From Flavobacterium cupreum (GTDB lineage: Bacteria > Bacteroidota > Bacteroidia > Flavobacteriales > Flavobacteriaceae), in contig NZ_QWDM01000002.1 in the NCBI RefSeq assembly GCF_003996965.1, positions 372,001 to 436,000 on the forward strand: a stretch of DNA of 64,000 nucleotides, given 5' to 3'. How positions within the stretch are numbered: position 1 is the first letter of the stretch; every line of letters begins with the position of its first letter. The position numbers were made by a program, and so were the translations under genes. Shown one piece after another: positions 33,958-42,281 of this stretch. The notes beneath the pieces were generated by a model, which was not told the DNA's origin, made no database searches, and saw only the letters and a program-made list of their open reading frames with translations.

Positions 33958-35322
33958 TTAGACAGTCATCGAAAACAAATTAGTTTCCGGTGATTTTCTT
34001 TTTAAATGTAAATCAAATGCCATACAAATATTACGGACAAAAGGTCTTCCGGCTTCCGTAATTGTGATTTTATTTTCTTCAATGCAAATTAAATTATCTT
34101 TTTCTATTTCTTTCAAATTCAGTAAAACATCCGGAAGTTCATTAAAATAAAGGTTTTCGTCCGTCCAGGAGGTTTCAAATTCACAAGTTAAATTTAAGAT
34201 GTGTTTTCTAATAATCAGATCTTCATCAGTAAGGATATGACCTTTTACAACAGGCAATTTATCCCATTCCAGTAATTGATAATAATCTTCTATATTTTTA
34301 GTGTTTTGCGCAAAACTGTACCAGCTGTCACTAATAGAAGAAACTCCTAATCCGATCATAAGCTTAGTTTTAGAAGCACTATAACCCATAAAATTTCTAT
34401 GCAGCTTATTGTTTTGTGAGGCTTTGTATAAACTATCAGAAGTTAAGGCAAAATGATCCATTCCAATTTCGTGATAGCCGTTTTTCGTAAGCAATTGTTT
34501 TCCAATTTCATAAAGTTTTCGTTTTTCGGCATCTTTTGGAAGGTTTTCGTCATTAAAACCACGCTGACCGTTTCCCTTTATCCAGGGTACATGGGCGTAG
34601 CTGTAAAAAGCCAGTCGATCCGGTTTTAAGGAATTTGTTTTCTCCACGGTATCCACTATATTTTCGATATTCTGAAAAGGCAAACCAAAAATCAGATCAT
34701 GCCCGATAGAAGTATATCCAATTTCTTTTGCCCAAAAAGTTACTTTCGCCACATTGTGAAAAGGCTGTATTCTATGAATCGCTTTCTGAACTTTTTCGGC
34801 ATAATCCTGAACACCAAAACTTACACGACGGAAACCGAGTTCATATAATTTTTTAAGTTGTTCGTACGTCGTATTATTAGGATGGCCTTCAAAACTAAAT
34901 TCATAATGCGCCGCTTTATTGGCAAAGCAAAAAATGCCATTGATAAGATGCTCTAAATTATTTGAAGAAAAAAACGTAGGAGTACCTCCGCCTAAATGTA
35001 TTTCTTTTATAAATGGCCTTTCCGGAAGTAATCTGCAATATAAACTCCATTCTTTTAAAAGGGCTTTTATATACGTTTCCTCAACAGCATGATTTTTTGT
35101 AATTCGTTTATTGCAACCGCAAAAGGTACACATGCTTTCGCAAAATGGCAAATGGATGTATAAGCTTATTCCGTTTTCAGAATTGCTTTCTGAAAATGTT
35201 TTCTGAAAGGATTCTTTCCATTTTTGTTCTGTAAAATTGCTTTCATCCCAATACGGAACTGTTGGATAACTGGTATATCTAGGGCCAGGAACGTTGTATT
35301 TTTGAGTGAGGGAAATTTTCAT
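33958..35322 (-). CDS. hemN: Oxygen-independent coproporphyrinogen III oxidase
   Basis: A radical-SAM enzyme of heme synthesis that works without oxygen. The 454-residue protein carries CESMCTFCGC (Cys61, Cys65, Cys68, Cys70) after YIHLPF, GGGTPTF near 109 and a HemN C-terminal domain. The frame opens upstream at a TTG (35346), but that codon overlaps the -7 element. The ATG at 35322 gives the family N-terminus (KYNVPGPRYTSYPT). It converges on the cbb3 cluster with a 12-nt gap, and its promoter carries the same FNR-like box, fitting co-induction at low oxygen. Confidence 0.95.
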   Translation of the reverse strand: MKISLTQKYNVPGPRYTSYPTVPYWDESNFTEQKWKESFQKTFSESNSENGISLYIHLPFCESMCTFCGCNKRITKNHAVEETYIKALLKEWSLYCRLLPERPFIKEIHLGGGTPTFFSSNNLEHLINGIFCFANKAAHYEFSFEGHPNNTTYEQLKKLYELGFRRVSFGVQDYAEKVQKAIHRIQPFHNVAKVTFWAKEIGYTSIGHDLIFGLPFQNIENIVDTVEKTNSLKPDRLAFYSYAHVPWIKGNGQRGFNDENLPKDAEKRKLYEIGKQLLTKNGYHEIGMDHFALTSDSLYKASQNNKLHRNFMGYSASKTKLMIGLGVSSISDSWYSFAQNTKNIEDYYQLLEWDKLPVVKGHILTDEDLIIRKHILNLTCEFETSWTDENLYFNELPDVLLNLKEIEKDNLICIEENKITITEAGRPFVRNICMAFDLHLKRKSPETNLFSMTV

Positions 35323-35343
35323 AAAAGTGGATTTTGAATCTGT

Positions 35344-35351
35344 CAAAATTA
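35344..35351 (-). promoter_or_regulatory. -7 element of hemN
   Basis: On the minus strand TAATTTTG (35351 to 35344), identical to the ccoS -7 element, about 21 nt ahead of the hemN ATG at 35322. Confidence 0.6.
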
Positions 35352-35373
35352 GTTGTTGAGGTTAACAGATAAA

Positions 35374-35387
35374 ATGATAATTGTCAT
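35374..35387. promoter_or_regulatory. FNR-like operator upstream of hemN
   Basis: ATGATAATTGTCAT; its reverse complement equals the ccoS site. Its centre (35380.5) is 29.5 bp upstream of the hemN -7 element, the same spacing as at ccoS. Confidence 0.75.
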
Positions 35388-35397
35388 ATTAGCAGTA

Positions 35398-35425
35398 TAA
35401 AAAAAGAGACCCATAATTGGGTCTC
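35398..35425 (-). terminator. Terminator of the gene at 35449
   Basis: GAGACCC / GGGTCTC stem with a 6-nt loop. On the minus strand it is followed by a run of T (plus-strand A-run at 35398-35405). Confidence 0.7.
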
Positions 35426-35448
35426 TCGGGTGAATTAAATAACTAACA

Positions 35449-35919
35449 TTAAATAGAATCCTGAATAATTTTAAGCCATTTTTTGGCAAACATATGATCT
35501 TGATAAGCACTTATTTGTTTGATGCGGTCGTCATCGAAATCATAAAAAGGAATTACAATTTTCTTTTGGCTTTCTTTTTCCTGAAATTCAAAATCAATTT
35601 TCAGGATAGTATCTGAATTTGAGTCAGAAGTTAAAACCAGCTTACAGGAGGAAACTGTTTTCAAATCAACATAGACTGATTCCTGTTGATTGGGATTGAA
35701 ATTCATCAGTATGAATTTTCTGTTTTTCTGATCCAGGACAAGCGTTTTGTTGCTTTGCGATTCTGTTAAATCAAAATCCTGTGGGTGATTTGGATTGAAT
35801 CTTTTTTTGATGTCTAGAATTTTTGCTTTATTAACGGCACTTGTACGTGCAGAAAAATATACCGGGATGGCTACTATGACCGCAATCACAATACCAATTA
35901 TAGTTACACTTGTATCCAT
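35449..35919 (-). CDS. Unknown single-span membrane protein
   Basis: A 156-residue protein with one N-terminal membrane helix (TVTIIGIVIAVIVAIPVYF-like, about 4-24) and a soluble domain of alternating beta strands (about 55-150). I do not recognise a family. The domain has no Cys apart from one and no obvious catalytic motif. It lies between the hemN regulatory region and two other small membrane-protein genes on the same strand, and has its own terminator. Confidence 0.7.
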   Translation of the reverse strand: MDTSVTIIGIVIAVIVAIPVYFSARTSAVNKAKILDIKKRFNPNHPQDFDLTESQSNKTLVLDQKNRKFILMNFNPNQQESVYVDLKTVSSCKLVLTSDSNSDTILKIDFEFQEKESQKKIVIPFYDFDDDRIKQISAYQDHMFAKKWLKIIQDSI

Positions 35920-36023
35920 TTTTGTTTTATTAATTGAATGAAATAATAAACAGTTTTCGTTTTGAAAACAGTTTAATGATTTGAGAAGAAAGGATTCTTC
36001 CGATTAAGAATTCAAAAAAATAA

Positions 36024-36371
36024 TTACCAAAAATAATGGAATGGAAAGAGCAGAAGTAATACTCTTTTACTCTGGTTTAAGTGCTGATTGGCAAAGTTTG
36101 TTACTGATTTTACAGCCTGATGACCAGGAGTGGTCATCAAAATAGCGTCAAACCATTTCGCTACTCCAGTGTAGCTGGTTTTGACATTTGCAGCAAATTG
36201 ATAACTTGCCTGAGGTTGTATAAAGGCTAAAGAGTCTGGTGTATCAACAGAAAAAGCTGTATCCGTTTTTTGACTTTCGTTTTTTTCTACGGCAATATCA
36301 TTCGCCTGGGAAGCGAAGAAAGCTATAAGCAAAAGTGAAATAAAAATAACGGTTTTACGAATCCAGTTCAT
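36024..36371 (-). CDS. Small exported protein of unknown function
   Basis: A 115-residue protein. From the Met at 36371 it begins with a clear signal peptide (MNWIRKTVIFISLLLIAFFA, then SQAND). The frame extends upstream to 36419, but that would put 16 residues before the signal peptide, so the internal ATG is preferred. The mature part is short and polar and ends in a hydrophobic C-terminus (KRVLLLLFPFHYFW) that could be a membrane anchor. No family is recognised. Confidence 0.6.
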   Translation of the reverse strand: MNWIRKTVIFISLLLIAFFASQANDIAVEKNESQKTDTAFSVDTPDSLAFIQPQASYQFAANVKTSYTGVAKWFDAILMTTPGHQAVKSVTNFANQHLNQSKRVLLLLFPFHYFW

Positions 36372-36492
36372 AGCGGCGAAATTAATGCATAAAAGACAAT
36401 TAAAGAAATTCTGCAGCATTAATTAACGTTTAAATGAGACTTTATTATCTTATCCTCAACCGTTTTTTGATACGATTGAAGATAAAACAATG

Positions 36493-36915
36493 TTATTGTT
36501 GCATTTTGAAATAATAATCGGCGGAGTGTTTTCCTCCACCATAAAATAAAAAGAAAATACAAGCCAGCAACACAACTACGGCTAAAATTAAACTTTCTGA
36601 GTGCATATGTCCCAAAGAGTTAACCAGAACAGCTCCGAATAATATCGGTAGCTGTGCTGCAATCGCCCAGCGGGTCAGTAATCCGAAGAAGATCATAATT
36701 CCTCCAATCATATGGGCTGGCGCAATGTAATGTAAAAGGAACATTCCGCCGCCAAATTGGTCTATAGGAGAAATTAAATCATGCAGATACTGAACGTTGG
36801 TTACAAATGAAATCCCCTTCATAAATAAAAAAACACCCAATACAATACGTACTAAATCAACTGGTAAATAAGTGTGCGCATTGGCCCATTTATTTAAGCT
36901 TTTTACATTTTCCAT
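36493..36915 (-). CDS. DoxX family membrane protein
   Basis: A 140-residue protein with four predicted membrane helices. The DoxX-like layout is LVRIVLGVFLFMKGISFV near 20, HYIAPAHMIGGIMIFFGLLTRWAA-like near 62-85, then two more helices and a short polar tail. DoxX proteins are membrane proteins linked to quinone or thiosulfate redox and to oxidative stress. The role here is unknown. An imperfect hairpin (36451-36482) after the stop may end transcription. Confidence 0.82.
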   Translation of the reverse strand: MENVKSLNKWANAHTYLPVDLVRIVLGVFLFMKGISFVTNVQYLHDLISPIDQFGGGMFLLHYIAPAHMIGGIMIFFGLLTRWAIAAQLPILFGAVLVNSLGHMHSESLILAVVVLLACIFFLFYGGGKHSADYYFKMQQ

Positions 36916-37035
36916 GATACTACGTGATTAAAATTGTACACTAAGTTACTAATTTTTAATCATATATGTATTTTTAAGTACCTGAAAATAAGTTTTTTAC
37001 TTTTTAATTAACGCATTTTAAGAATCCCTTAAAAA

Positions 37036-38664
37036 TTATACCTGAATCACACCCAGATTAAATGGTTTTTGAATAGGAGCGTGATTGGCTGCTTCAATAC
37101 CCATTGAAATCCAGGTTCTGGTGTCTAAAGGATCAATAATAGCATCTGTCCATAATCTTGAAGCGGCATAATATGGGGAGGTCTGCTCGTCGTAGCGTGC
37201 TTTTATTTTTGCAAATAATTCTGCTTCTTTGGCTTCATCTACAATTTCTCCTTTTGCCTTAAGCGAAGAAGCTTCAATCTGAGCGAGTACTTTTGCGGCC
37301 TGAGTTCCTCCCATAACGGCAAGTTCTGCACTTGGCCAGGCGAAAATTAATCTCGGGTCATATGCTTTTCCGCACATGGCATAATTTCCGGCTCCATAAG
37401 AATTACCAACAATTACCGTGAATTTAGGTACGACTGAGTTGCTTACCGCATTTACCATCTTGGCGCCATCTTTGATGATTCCGCCATGTTCAGATTTTGA
37501 TCCGACCATAAAACCGGTAACATCCTGCACAAAAACCAGTGGAATTTTCTTTTGGTTGCAATTGGCAATAAAACGCGTGGCTTTGTCGGCACTATCAGAA
37601 TAAATAACACCACCAAACTGCATTTCGCCTTTTTTGGTTTTTACCACTTTTCTTTGGTTGGCTACAATACCTACCGCCCAGCCATCAATTCTGGCATAAC
37701 CGGTAATCAGTGATTGTCCGTATCCTTCTTTGTAGGCTTCAAATTCGGAATTGTCAACGAGACGATTGATGATTTCCATCATGTCGTACTGCTCGTTTCT
37801 GGCCTTTGGTAAAATTCCGTAAATATCCTTTGGATCCAAAGCTGGTTTTTCGGCTTTGATCCTGCTGTAGCCGGCCTTATCGAAATCGCCAATTTTGTCG
37901 ACAATGTTTTTTATTTTGTCTAAAGCGTCTGCATCATCTTTTGCTTTATAATCGGTTACGCCCGAAATTTCGCAATGGGTTGTTGCCCCGCCTAAAGTTT
38001 CATTGTCAATTGTTTCCCCAATGGCTGCTTTGACCAGATAGCTTCCTGCCAGAAAGATACTTCCGGTTTTATCAACGATTAAAGCCTCATCACTCATAAT
38101 TGGCAGATAGGCTCCACCGGCAACACAACTGCCCATTACAGCAGCTATCTGGGTGATTCCCATGCTGCTCATTTGAGCATTGTTTCTAAAAATGCGGCCA
38201 AAATGTTCTTTGTCCGGGAAAATTTCATCCTGAAGCGGCAGGTAAACTCCTGCACTGTCTACCAAATATATAATGGGCAATCTGTTTTCCATTGCTATTT
38301 CCTGGGCACGCAGGTTTTTCTTTCCCGTTATAGGAAACCATGCTCCGGCTTTTACCGTAGCGTCATTAGCTACAACAATGCATTGTTTTCCTTTAATATA
38401 TCCTATTTTTATCACAACTCCTCCGGATGGACAGCCACCGTGCTCGGCATACATTCCGTCTCCGACAAATCCTCCGATTTCAATACTTTTGGCGTTATCG
38501 TCCAATAAATAATCAATACGTTCGCGGGCAGTCATTTTGCCCTCGGCATGAAGTTTTGCAATTCGTTTTTCGCCGCCGCCTAATTTGACTTTAGCAAATC
38601 TTTGTTTTAAATCAGAAAGTAGCAATTTATTGTGATCTTCGTTTTTATTGAAGTTTAAATCCAT
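37036..38664 (-). CDS. Acyl-CoA carboxylase carboxyltransferase (methylcrotonyl-CoA type beta subunit)
   Basis: The carboxyltransferase half of a biotin-dependent acyl-CoA carboxylase, 542 residues. The sequence resembles MCC-beta more than propionyl-CoA carboxylase: LRAQEIAMENRLPIIYLVDS near 130, MGSCVAGGAYLPIMSDE near 193 and GSIFLAGSYLVKAAIGE near 217. The second half has GNSYGAGNYAMCGKAYDPR near 430. MCC works in leucine breakdown. No biotin carboxylase alpha subunit or other leucine-degradation gene is in the window, so the partner must lie elsewhere. Confidence 0.88.
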   Translation of the reverse strand: MDLNFNKNEDHNKLLLSDLKQRFAKVKLGGGEKRIAKLHAEGKMTARERIDYLLDDNAKSIEIGGFVGDGMYAEHGGCPSGGVVIKIGYIKGKQCIVVANDATVKAGAWFPITGKKNLRAQEIAMENRLPIIYLVDSAGVYLPLQDEIFPDKEHFGRIFRNNAQMSSMGITQIAAVMGSCVAGGAYLPIMSDEALIVDKTGSIFLAGSYLVKAAIGETIDNETLGGATTHCEISGVTDYKAKDDADALDKIKNIVDKIGDFDKAGYSRIKAEKPALDPKDIYGILPKARNEQYDMMEIINRLVDNSEFEAYKEGYGQSLITGYARIDGWAVGIVANQRKVVKTKKGEMQFGGVIYSDSADKATRFIANCNQKKIPLVFVQDVTGFMVGSKSEHGGIIKDGAKMVNAVSNSVVPKFTVIVGNSYGAGNYAMCGKAYDPRLIFAWPSAELAVMGGTQAAKVLAQIEASSLKAKGEIVDEAKEAELFAKIKARYDEQTSPYYAASRLWTDAIIDPLDTRTWISMGIEAANHAPIQKPFNLGVIQV

Positions 38665-38784
38665 AAGATATTGATGTTTTTACAAAATAGTGTGTGCTAA
38701 TTTACAAAATCAATTGAAATAAATATAATAAACTGAATTGTTTACAATTGAAATTTTGTCGCTTTTTAAATTTAGGGCAAAAAA

Positions 38785-38806
38785 AAACAGAAGCGAACTT
38801 CTGTTT
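38785..38806 (-). terminator. Terminator of lpxD
   Basis: AAACAGAAG / CTTCTGTTT stem with a CGAA tetraloop. On the minus strand a T-run follows. Confidence 0.75.
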
Positions 38807-38830
38807 TTTATATATTTTTCAATTGTTTGA

Positions 38831-39829
38831 TTATTTTTTAGAATCGCAAACCATTCTTTTTAAGATGGCCCATTGTTTTAAGGCGTCACGAGCTTCTACA
38901 GCAGGATATCCCAACATGGTTTTTCCGGCCGGAATATCGCCAACCACTCCTGATCCGGCACCGACAATGGCTCCGTCACCGATAGTCGTATGGTCTTTGA
39001 TAGAGGCGCTGCCGCCAATTATTACTCCGTTTCCTAGCGTTACAGAACCAGCCAGACCGCTGTTTCCTGCCATGATACAAAATTTACCTAATTTACTGTT
39101 GTGTCCTATCTGAACTAAGTTATCAATTTTACAGCCATCACCTAGAATGGTAGAACTGAATTTTCCACGGTCAACACAAGTATTTGCTCCAATTTCAACA
39201 CTGTTTCCTATAATTACATTTCCGATTTGTGGAATTTTTACCAGACCTTTTTCACTGCAAGGACGGAATCCGAAACCATCTGCTCCGATTGTTGCATTTG
39301 GATGAATAATACAATCGTTTCCAATATGACAACGCTCACGAATCACTGCTCCAGGCCAAATCACTGTATTTTTGCCAATTGTACATTCGTCTAATATAGT
39401 AACGTTTGGATAGATGGTAACATTTGCTGCAATCTCTACTTTTGGTCCAATATAACAGCCCGCACCAATTCTGCTTCCTTCACCGATAACAGCTGTTTCG
39501 TCTATTACTGCTGTTTTGTGAATGTCATTATGAAATAACGGGGTAGGTGGTGCAAAAAGAGCCAGAATCTGTGACATTGCAAGGTCGGCATTCTTTACTT
39601 TAATAAAAGCGCGATTATCACCCGGTTCAATTGAAATATCTTCATTAACGACTGCTATTGAAGCTTTTGAGGCTTCCCATAACTTCTCGTATTTTTTATT
39701 TCCTATAAAAGAAATTTCAGAAGTCGTTGCTTTTTCTAATTGCTCTGTAGCTGTTACACTTTGAGATGTAGTGCCATAGATTACACCTTGTATTACTTCG
39801 TTAATCTCTTGGATTGAGTAGGATTTCAT
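38831..39829 (-). CDS. lpxD: UDP-3-O-acylglucosamine N-acyltransferase
   Basis: Third step of lipid A synthesis: adds a 3-hydroxyacyl chain from ACP to the 2-amino group of UDP-3-O-acyl-GlcN. The 332-residue protein has an N-terminal uridine-binding domain (about 1-100), a long left-handed beta-helix of hexapeptides with NATIGADGFGF near 195 and QIGHNSKLGKFCIMAGNSGLAG (split here) near 245, and a C-terminal helix. The frame extends 13 codons further up, but the Met at 39829 begins the family sequence. Bacteroidota often carry a second lpxD-like gene, so this may be one of two. Confidence 0.92.
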   Translation of the reverse strand: MKSYSIQEINEVIQGVIYGTTSQSVTATEQLEKATTSEISFIGNKKYEKLWEASKASIAVVNEDISIEPGDNRAFIKVKNADLAMSQILALFAPPTPLFHNDIHKTAVIDETAVIGEGSRIGAGCYIGPKVEIAANVTIYPNVTILDECTIGKNTVIWPGAVIRERCHIGNDCIIHPNATIGADGFGFRPCSEKGLVKIPQIGNVIIGNSVEIGANTCVDRGKFSSTILGDGCKIDNLVQIGHNSKLGKFCIMAGNSGLAGSVTLGNGVIIGGSASIKDHTTIGDGAIVGAGSGVVGDIPAGKTMLGYPAVEARDALKQWAILKRMVCDSKK

Positions 39830-40474
39830 AGAATAGATTAATTGATTGTGGGGGTTATTTTTCGCCAAATAAAATCAATTAGATTTAAATTACCTAATCT
39901 TATTTTGAAGTTTTTTAAGTTACTCTTTAAATAATAGTTTAAATATTACAAATTTAACATAATAACTACAAAATTTTTGGATGTTATGTAATTTGTTGAA
40001 TGCCAGTCTATTTTAAAGCTGACTTTGATTTTATCATTCCAGTTGAAATTTTGTTGCGAAAATAATATCTTAGTTGTTGATTACCATGTTTATATGCTAA
40101 AAGTGTTTGGGCTGTATAGTAACCTGTGGATGGGATAATTATTCCTTTTTCATACAATGAGGCAAAAGACTAAAAATTAGGGCTTCTGATTTTAATTTAA
40201 AAAACGAATTTTTTAATTATTTTTTATAACCCGCTAAGGGTTAGTAGGAAACGAAAAAAAATCAATTTTATGTTTTTTTATAATAGCTATAAATTTATTT
40301 TAAAAATAGTAGTATTAATAGTATAAATAAAGATAACCAACTATTTTATTTTCGATCAGCAGTGGCAAGATTTGTGCTTAAAATTGCGTATTGATTTCAA
40401 CAGTAAAGAGTAGAAAGAAAAAAGCGATCCGTTTTATAAAAGGGACCGCTTTTCAGAATTTTTAAATTTATTAA
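39830..40474. other. Long AT-rich intergenic region
   Basis: About 645 bp between lpxD and msrB. It contains a small AACCC/GGGTT hairpin at 40228-40242 and the msrB terminator at 40420-40453. A minus-strand 49-codon frame (40157 to 40008, TTG start) exists but has no supporting signal. No other gene-like content is seen. Confidence 0.6.
40420..40453 (-). terminator. Terminator of msrB
   Basis: AAAAGCGATCC pairs with GGGACCGCTTTT across a short loop (one A-C mismatch). On the minus strand a T-rich stretch follows. Confidence 0.7.
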
Positions 40475-40921
40475 TTACTCTTTAATTTTAGAAAGAGAAA
40501 TAGCATTGATACAATACCTTAATCCGCTTGGTTCAGGACCATCAGGGAAAATATGACCTAAATGTGCATCGCAGGTATTACAGGTTACTTCAACACGAAT
40601 CATTCCGTATGATTTGTCTGCGTGATAACCAATGGCGCTTTCTTTGATCGGCTGCGTAAATGAGGGCCATCCAGTTCCCGACTCAAATTTTTCGCTGGCA
40701 TCAAAAAGTAATGTGCCGCAACATTTACATTCGTAGATTCCCGGATCAAATAAACTGCATAATTCAGAGCTAAAAGACCTTTCAGTTCCTTTTAAGCGCG
40801 TTACCTGATATTCTTCAGGAGTTAAAAGCTGTTTCCATTCTTCTTCGGTTTTCTCCACTCTTTTTTCAGGAGCGGGATTTCCTTTATTTGTAAAACGAAT
40901 TACATCTGCCCATTTTATCAT
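40475..40921 (-). CDS. msrB: Peptide-methionine (R)-S-oxide reductase
   Basis: Repairs oxidised methionine (R-sulfoxide) in proteins. From the Met at 40921 the 148-residue protein shows the zinc pairs Cys65/Cys68 and Cys114/Cys117, GTGWPSF near 82, HLGHIF near 120 and the catalytic Cys137 in RYCINAISL. An upstream in-frame ATG at 40942 would add MKLKKKV, which is not typical. It lies downstream of prfB across a repeat-filled gap, and has a good terminator. Confidence 0.92.
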   Translation of the reverse strand: MIKWADVIRFTNKGNPAPEKRVEKTEEEWKQLLTPEEYQVTRLKGTERSFSSELCSLFDPGIYECKCCGTLLFDASEKFESGTGWPSFTQPIKESAIGYHADKSYGMIRVEVTCNTCDAHLGHIFPDGPEPSGLRYCINAISLSKIKE

Positions 40922-40935
40922 AACTTTTTTTTTTA

Positions 40936-41022
40936 GTTTCAAGTTTCAAGTTTGAGGTTTCAGGTTTCAGGTCTCAGTTTACGCTTACGGTACTGTGACT
41001 GCTCCCGATAGTTATCGGGAGC
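40936..41022. repeat. Repeat cluster and 10-bp inverted repeat after prfB
   Basis: On the prfB sense strand this gap holds AACCTGAAAC/AACTTGAAAC repeats (40936-40977). Nearer the stop is a perfect 10-bp inverted repeat, GCTCCCGATA / TATCGGGAGC (41001-41022), that may act as a terminator hairpin. Confidence 0.6.
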
Positions 41023-41032
41023 GACTGCAAAC

Positions 41033-42131
41033 TTATTCCTCCTCCCTTTGTCCCATCATCATTAGAAATGCTTTCAGGAAAGGATCGATATTTCCGTTCA
41101 TAACGCCATCGACATCGCTGGTTTCATAGCCTGTACGGACATCTTTTACCAGTTTATAAGGCTGCATAACGTAATTTCGTATTTGCGAACCCCATTCGAT
41201 TTTCATCTTTCCGGCTTCAATATCAGCGCGTTGTGCCTGTTGTTTTTTTAACTCAATTTCATATAACTGAGAACGTAACATTTGCATGGCACGTTGCCTG
41301 TTGTCTTGCTGTGAACGTGTTTCAGAACACTGAATCTGAATTCCGGTTGGTTTATGGACCAGTTGTACCTTGGTTTCAACCTTGTTTACGTTTTGTCCTC
41401 CGGCACCACTGGAGCGGGAAGTTGTAATTTCGATATCAGCCGGGTTAATGTCAATTTCAATACTGTCATCAACAAGCGGGTAAACATAGACAGATGCAAA
41501 TGAAGTATGACGTTTGGCATTACTGTCAAAAGGTGAAATTCGCACGAGACGGTGCACGCCGTTTTCTCCCTTTAGATATCCAAAAGAATAATCTCCTTCA
41601 AACTCTAAAGTAACCGTTTTGATCCCTGCTACCTCGCCAGCCTGAAAGTTAAGTTCTTTTATTTTGAATCCATAGCTTTCTCCCCACATGATGTACATAC
41701 GCATCAGCATTCCGGCCCAGTCGCAACTTTCAGTTCCGCCTGCACCCGCAGTAATCTGAACGACAGCACTCAGGCTGTCACCTTCATCAGAAAGCATATT
41801 TTTGAATTCTATGTTTTCAATATGCGTCTGCGTCGTGTTATAATGCTCATCTAATTCTTCAGCGGAAAGTTCCCCTTCCTTATAAAAGTCATGAGCAAGC
41901 TGTAATTCATCTGTTAGCTCGATGGCTTTATTGTAGTCTTCGATCCATTTTTTCTTGTTTCGAAGGTTTTTTACAATGATTTCAGCTTCTTTGGCATTGT
42001 TCCAAAAGTCAGGAGCGAAGGTTTTTTCTTCTTCGTTGGCGATTTCGATTAGTTTGGCATCAACGTCAAAGATACCTCCTCAACGCACCAAGGCGCTCCA
42101 CAATACCTTTTATTTGTTCGGTAGTTGTCAT
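41033..42131 (-). CDS. prfB: Peptide chain release factor 2, expressed by programmed +1 frameshift
   Basis: Releases peptides at UGA and UAA. Translation starts at 42131 ([20 protein letters not shown]), reaches CTT TGA at 42071-42066 and must shift +1 to continue with [14 protein letters not shown] and so on to 41033. The two parts give 21 + 344 residues, the normal RF2 length. The release motif GGQ ([10 protein letters not shown]) and the stop-codon anticodon SPF ([11 protein letters not shown]) are present. An AGGAGG lies three bases before the slip codon, as in classical prfB. Simple ORF calling gives only the part from 41797. Confidence 0.96.
42065..42080 (-). promoter_or_regulatory. prfB programmed +1 frameshift signal
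   Basis: On the minus strand AGGAGG (42080-42075), TAT, CTT, TGA, C. The in-frame UGA is the sensor; low RF2 promotes slippage of CTT into the +1 frame. The Shine-Dalgarno-like stretch is strong for a Bacteroidota genome. Confidence 0.93.
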
Positions 42132-42242
42132 AAATTAATACTAGTTTTATATGTTTTTTATAAATATTACGTTAATTTGGTTCTGGGATATTCACACGTT
42201 AAAGTTTATTAAAACTTATCTCGAATAACTATCAGTAATACG

Positions 42243-42250
42243 TAATTTTG
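42243..42250 (+). promoter_or_regulatory. Putative -7 element of the threonine aldolase gene
   Basis: TAATTTTG matches TAnnTTTG, about 31 nt before the ATG at 42282. No -33 TTG at the proper spacing. Confidence 0.45.
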
Positions 42251-42281
42251 TTGTACAAAAATAAGACATAGTTTTTAGAAT

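Noticed and set aside
40008-40157. A 49-codon minus-strand frame (TTG start) in the gap upstream of lpxD
   Set aside because: Composition is plausible but there is no ATG start, no promoter at a fitting distance and no recognised family; it could be chance or a very old remnant.
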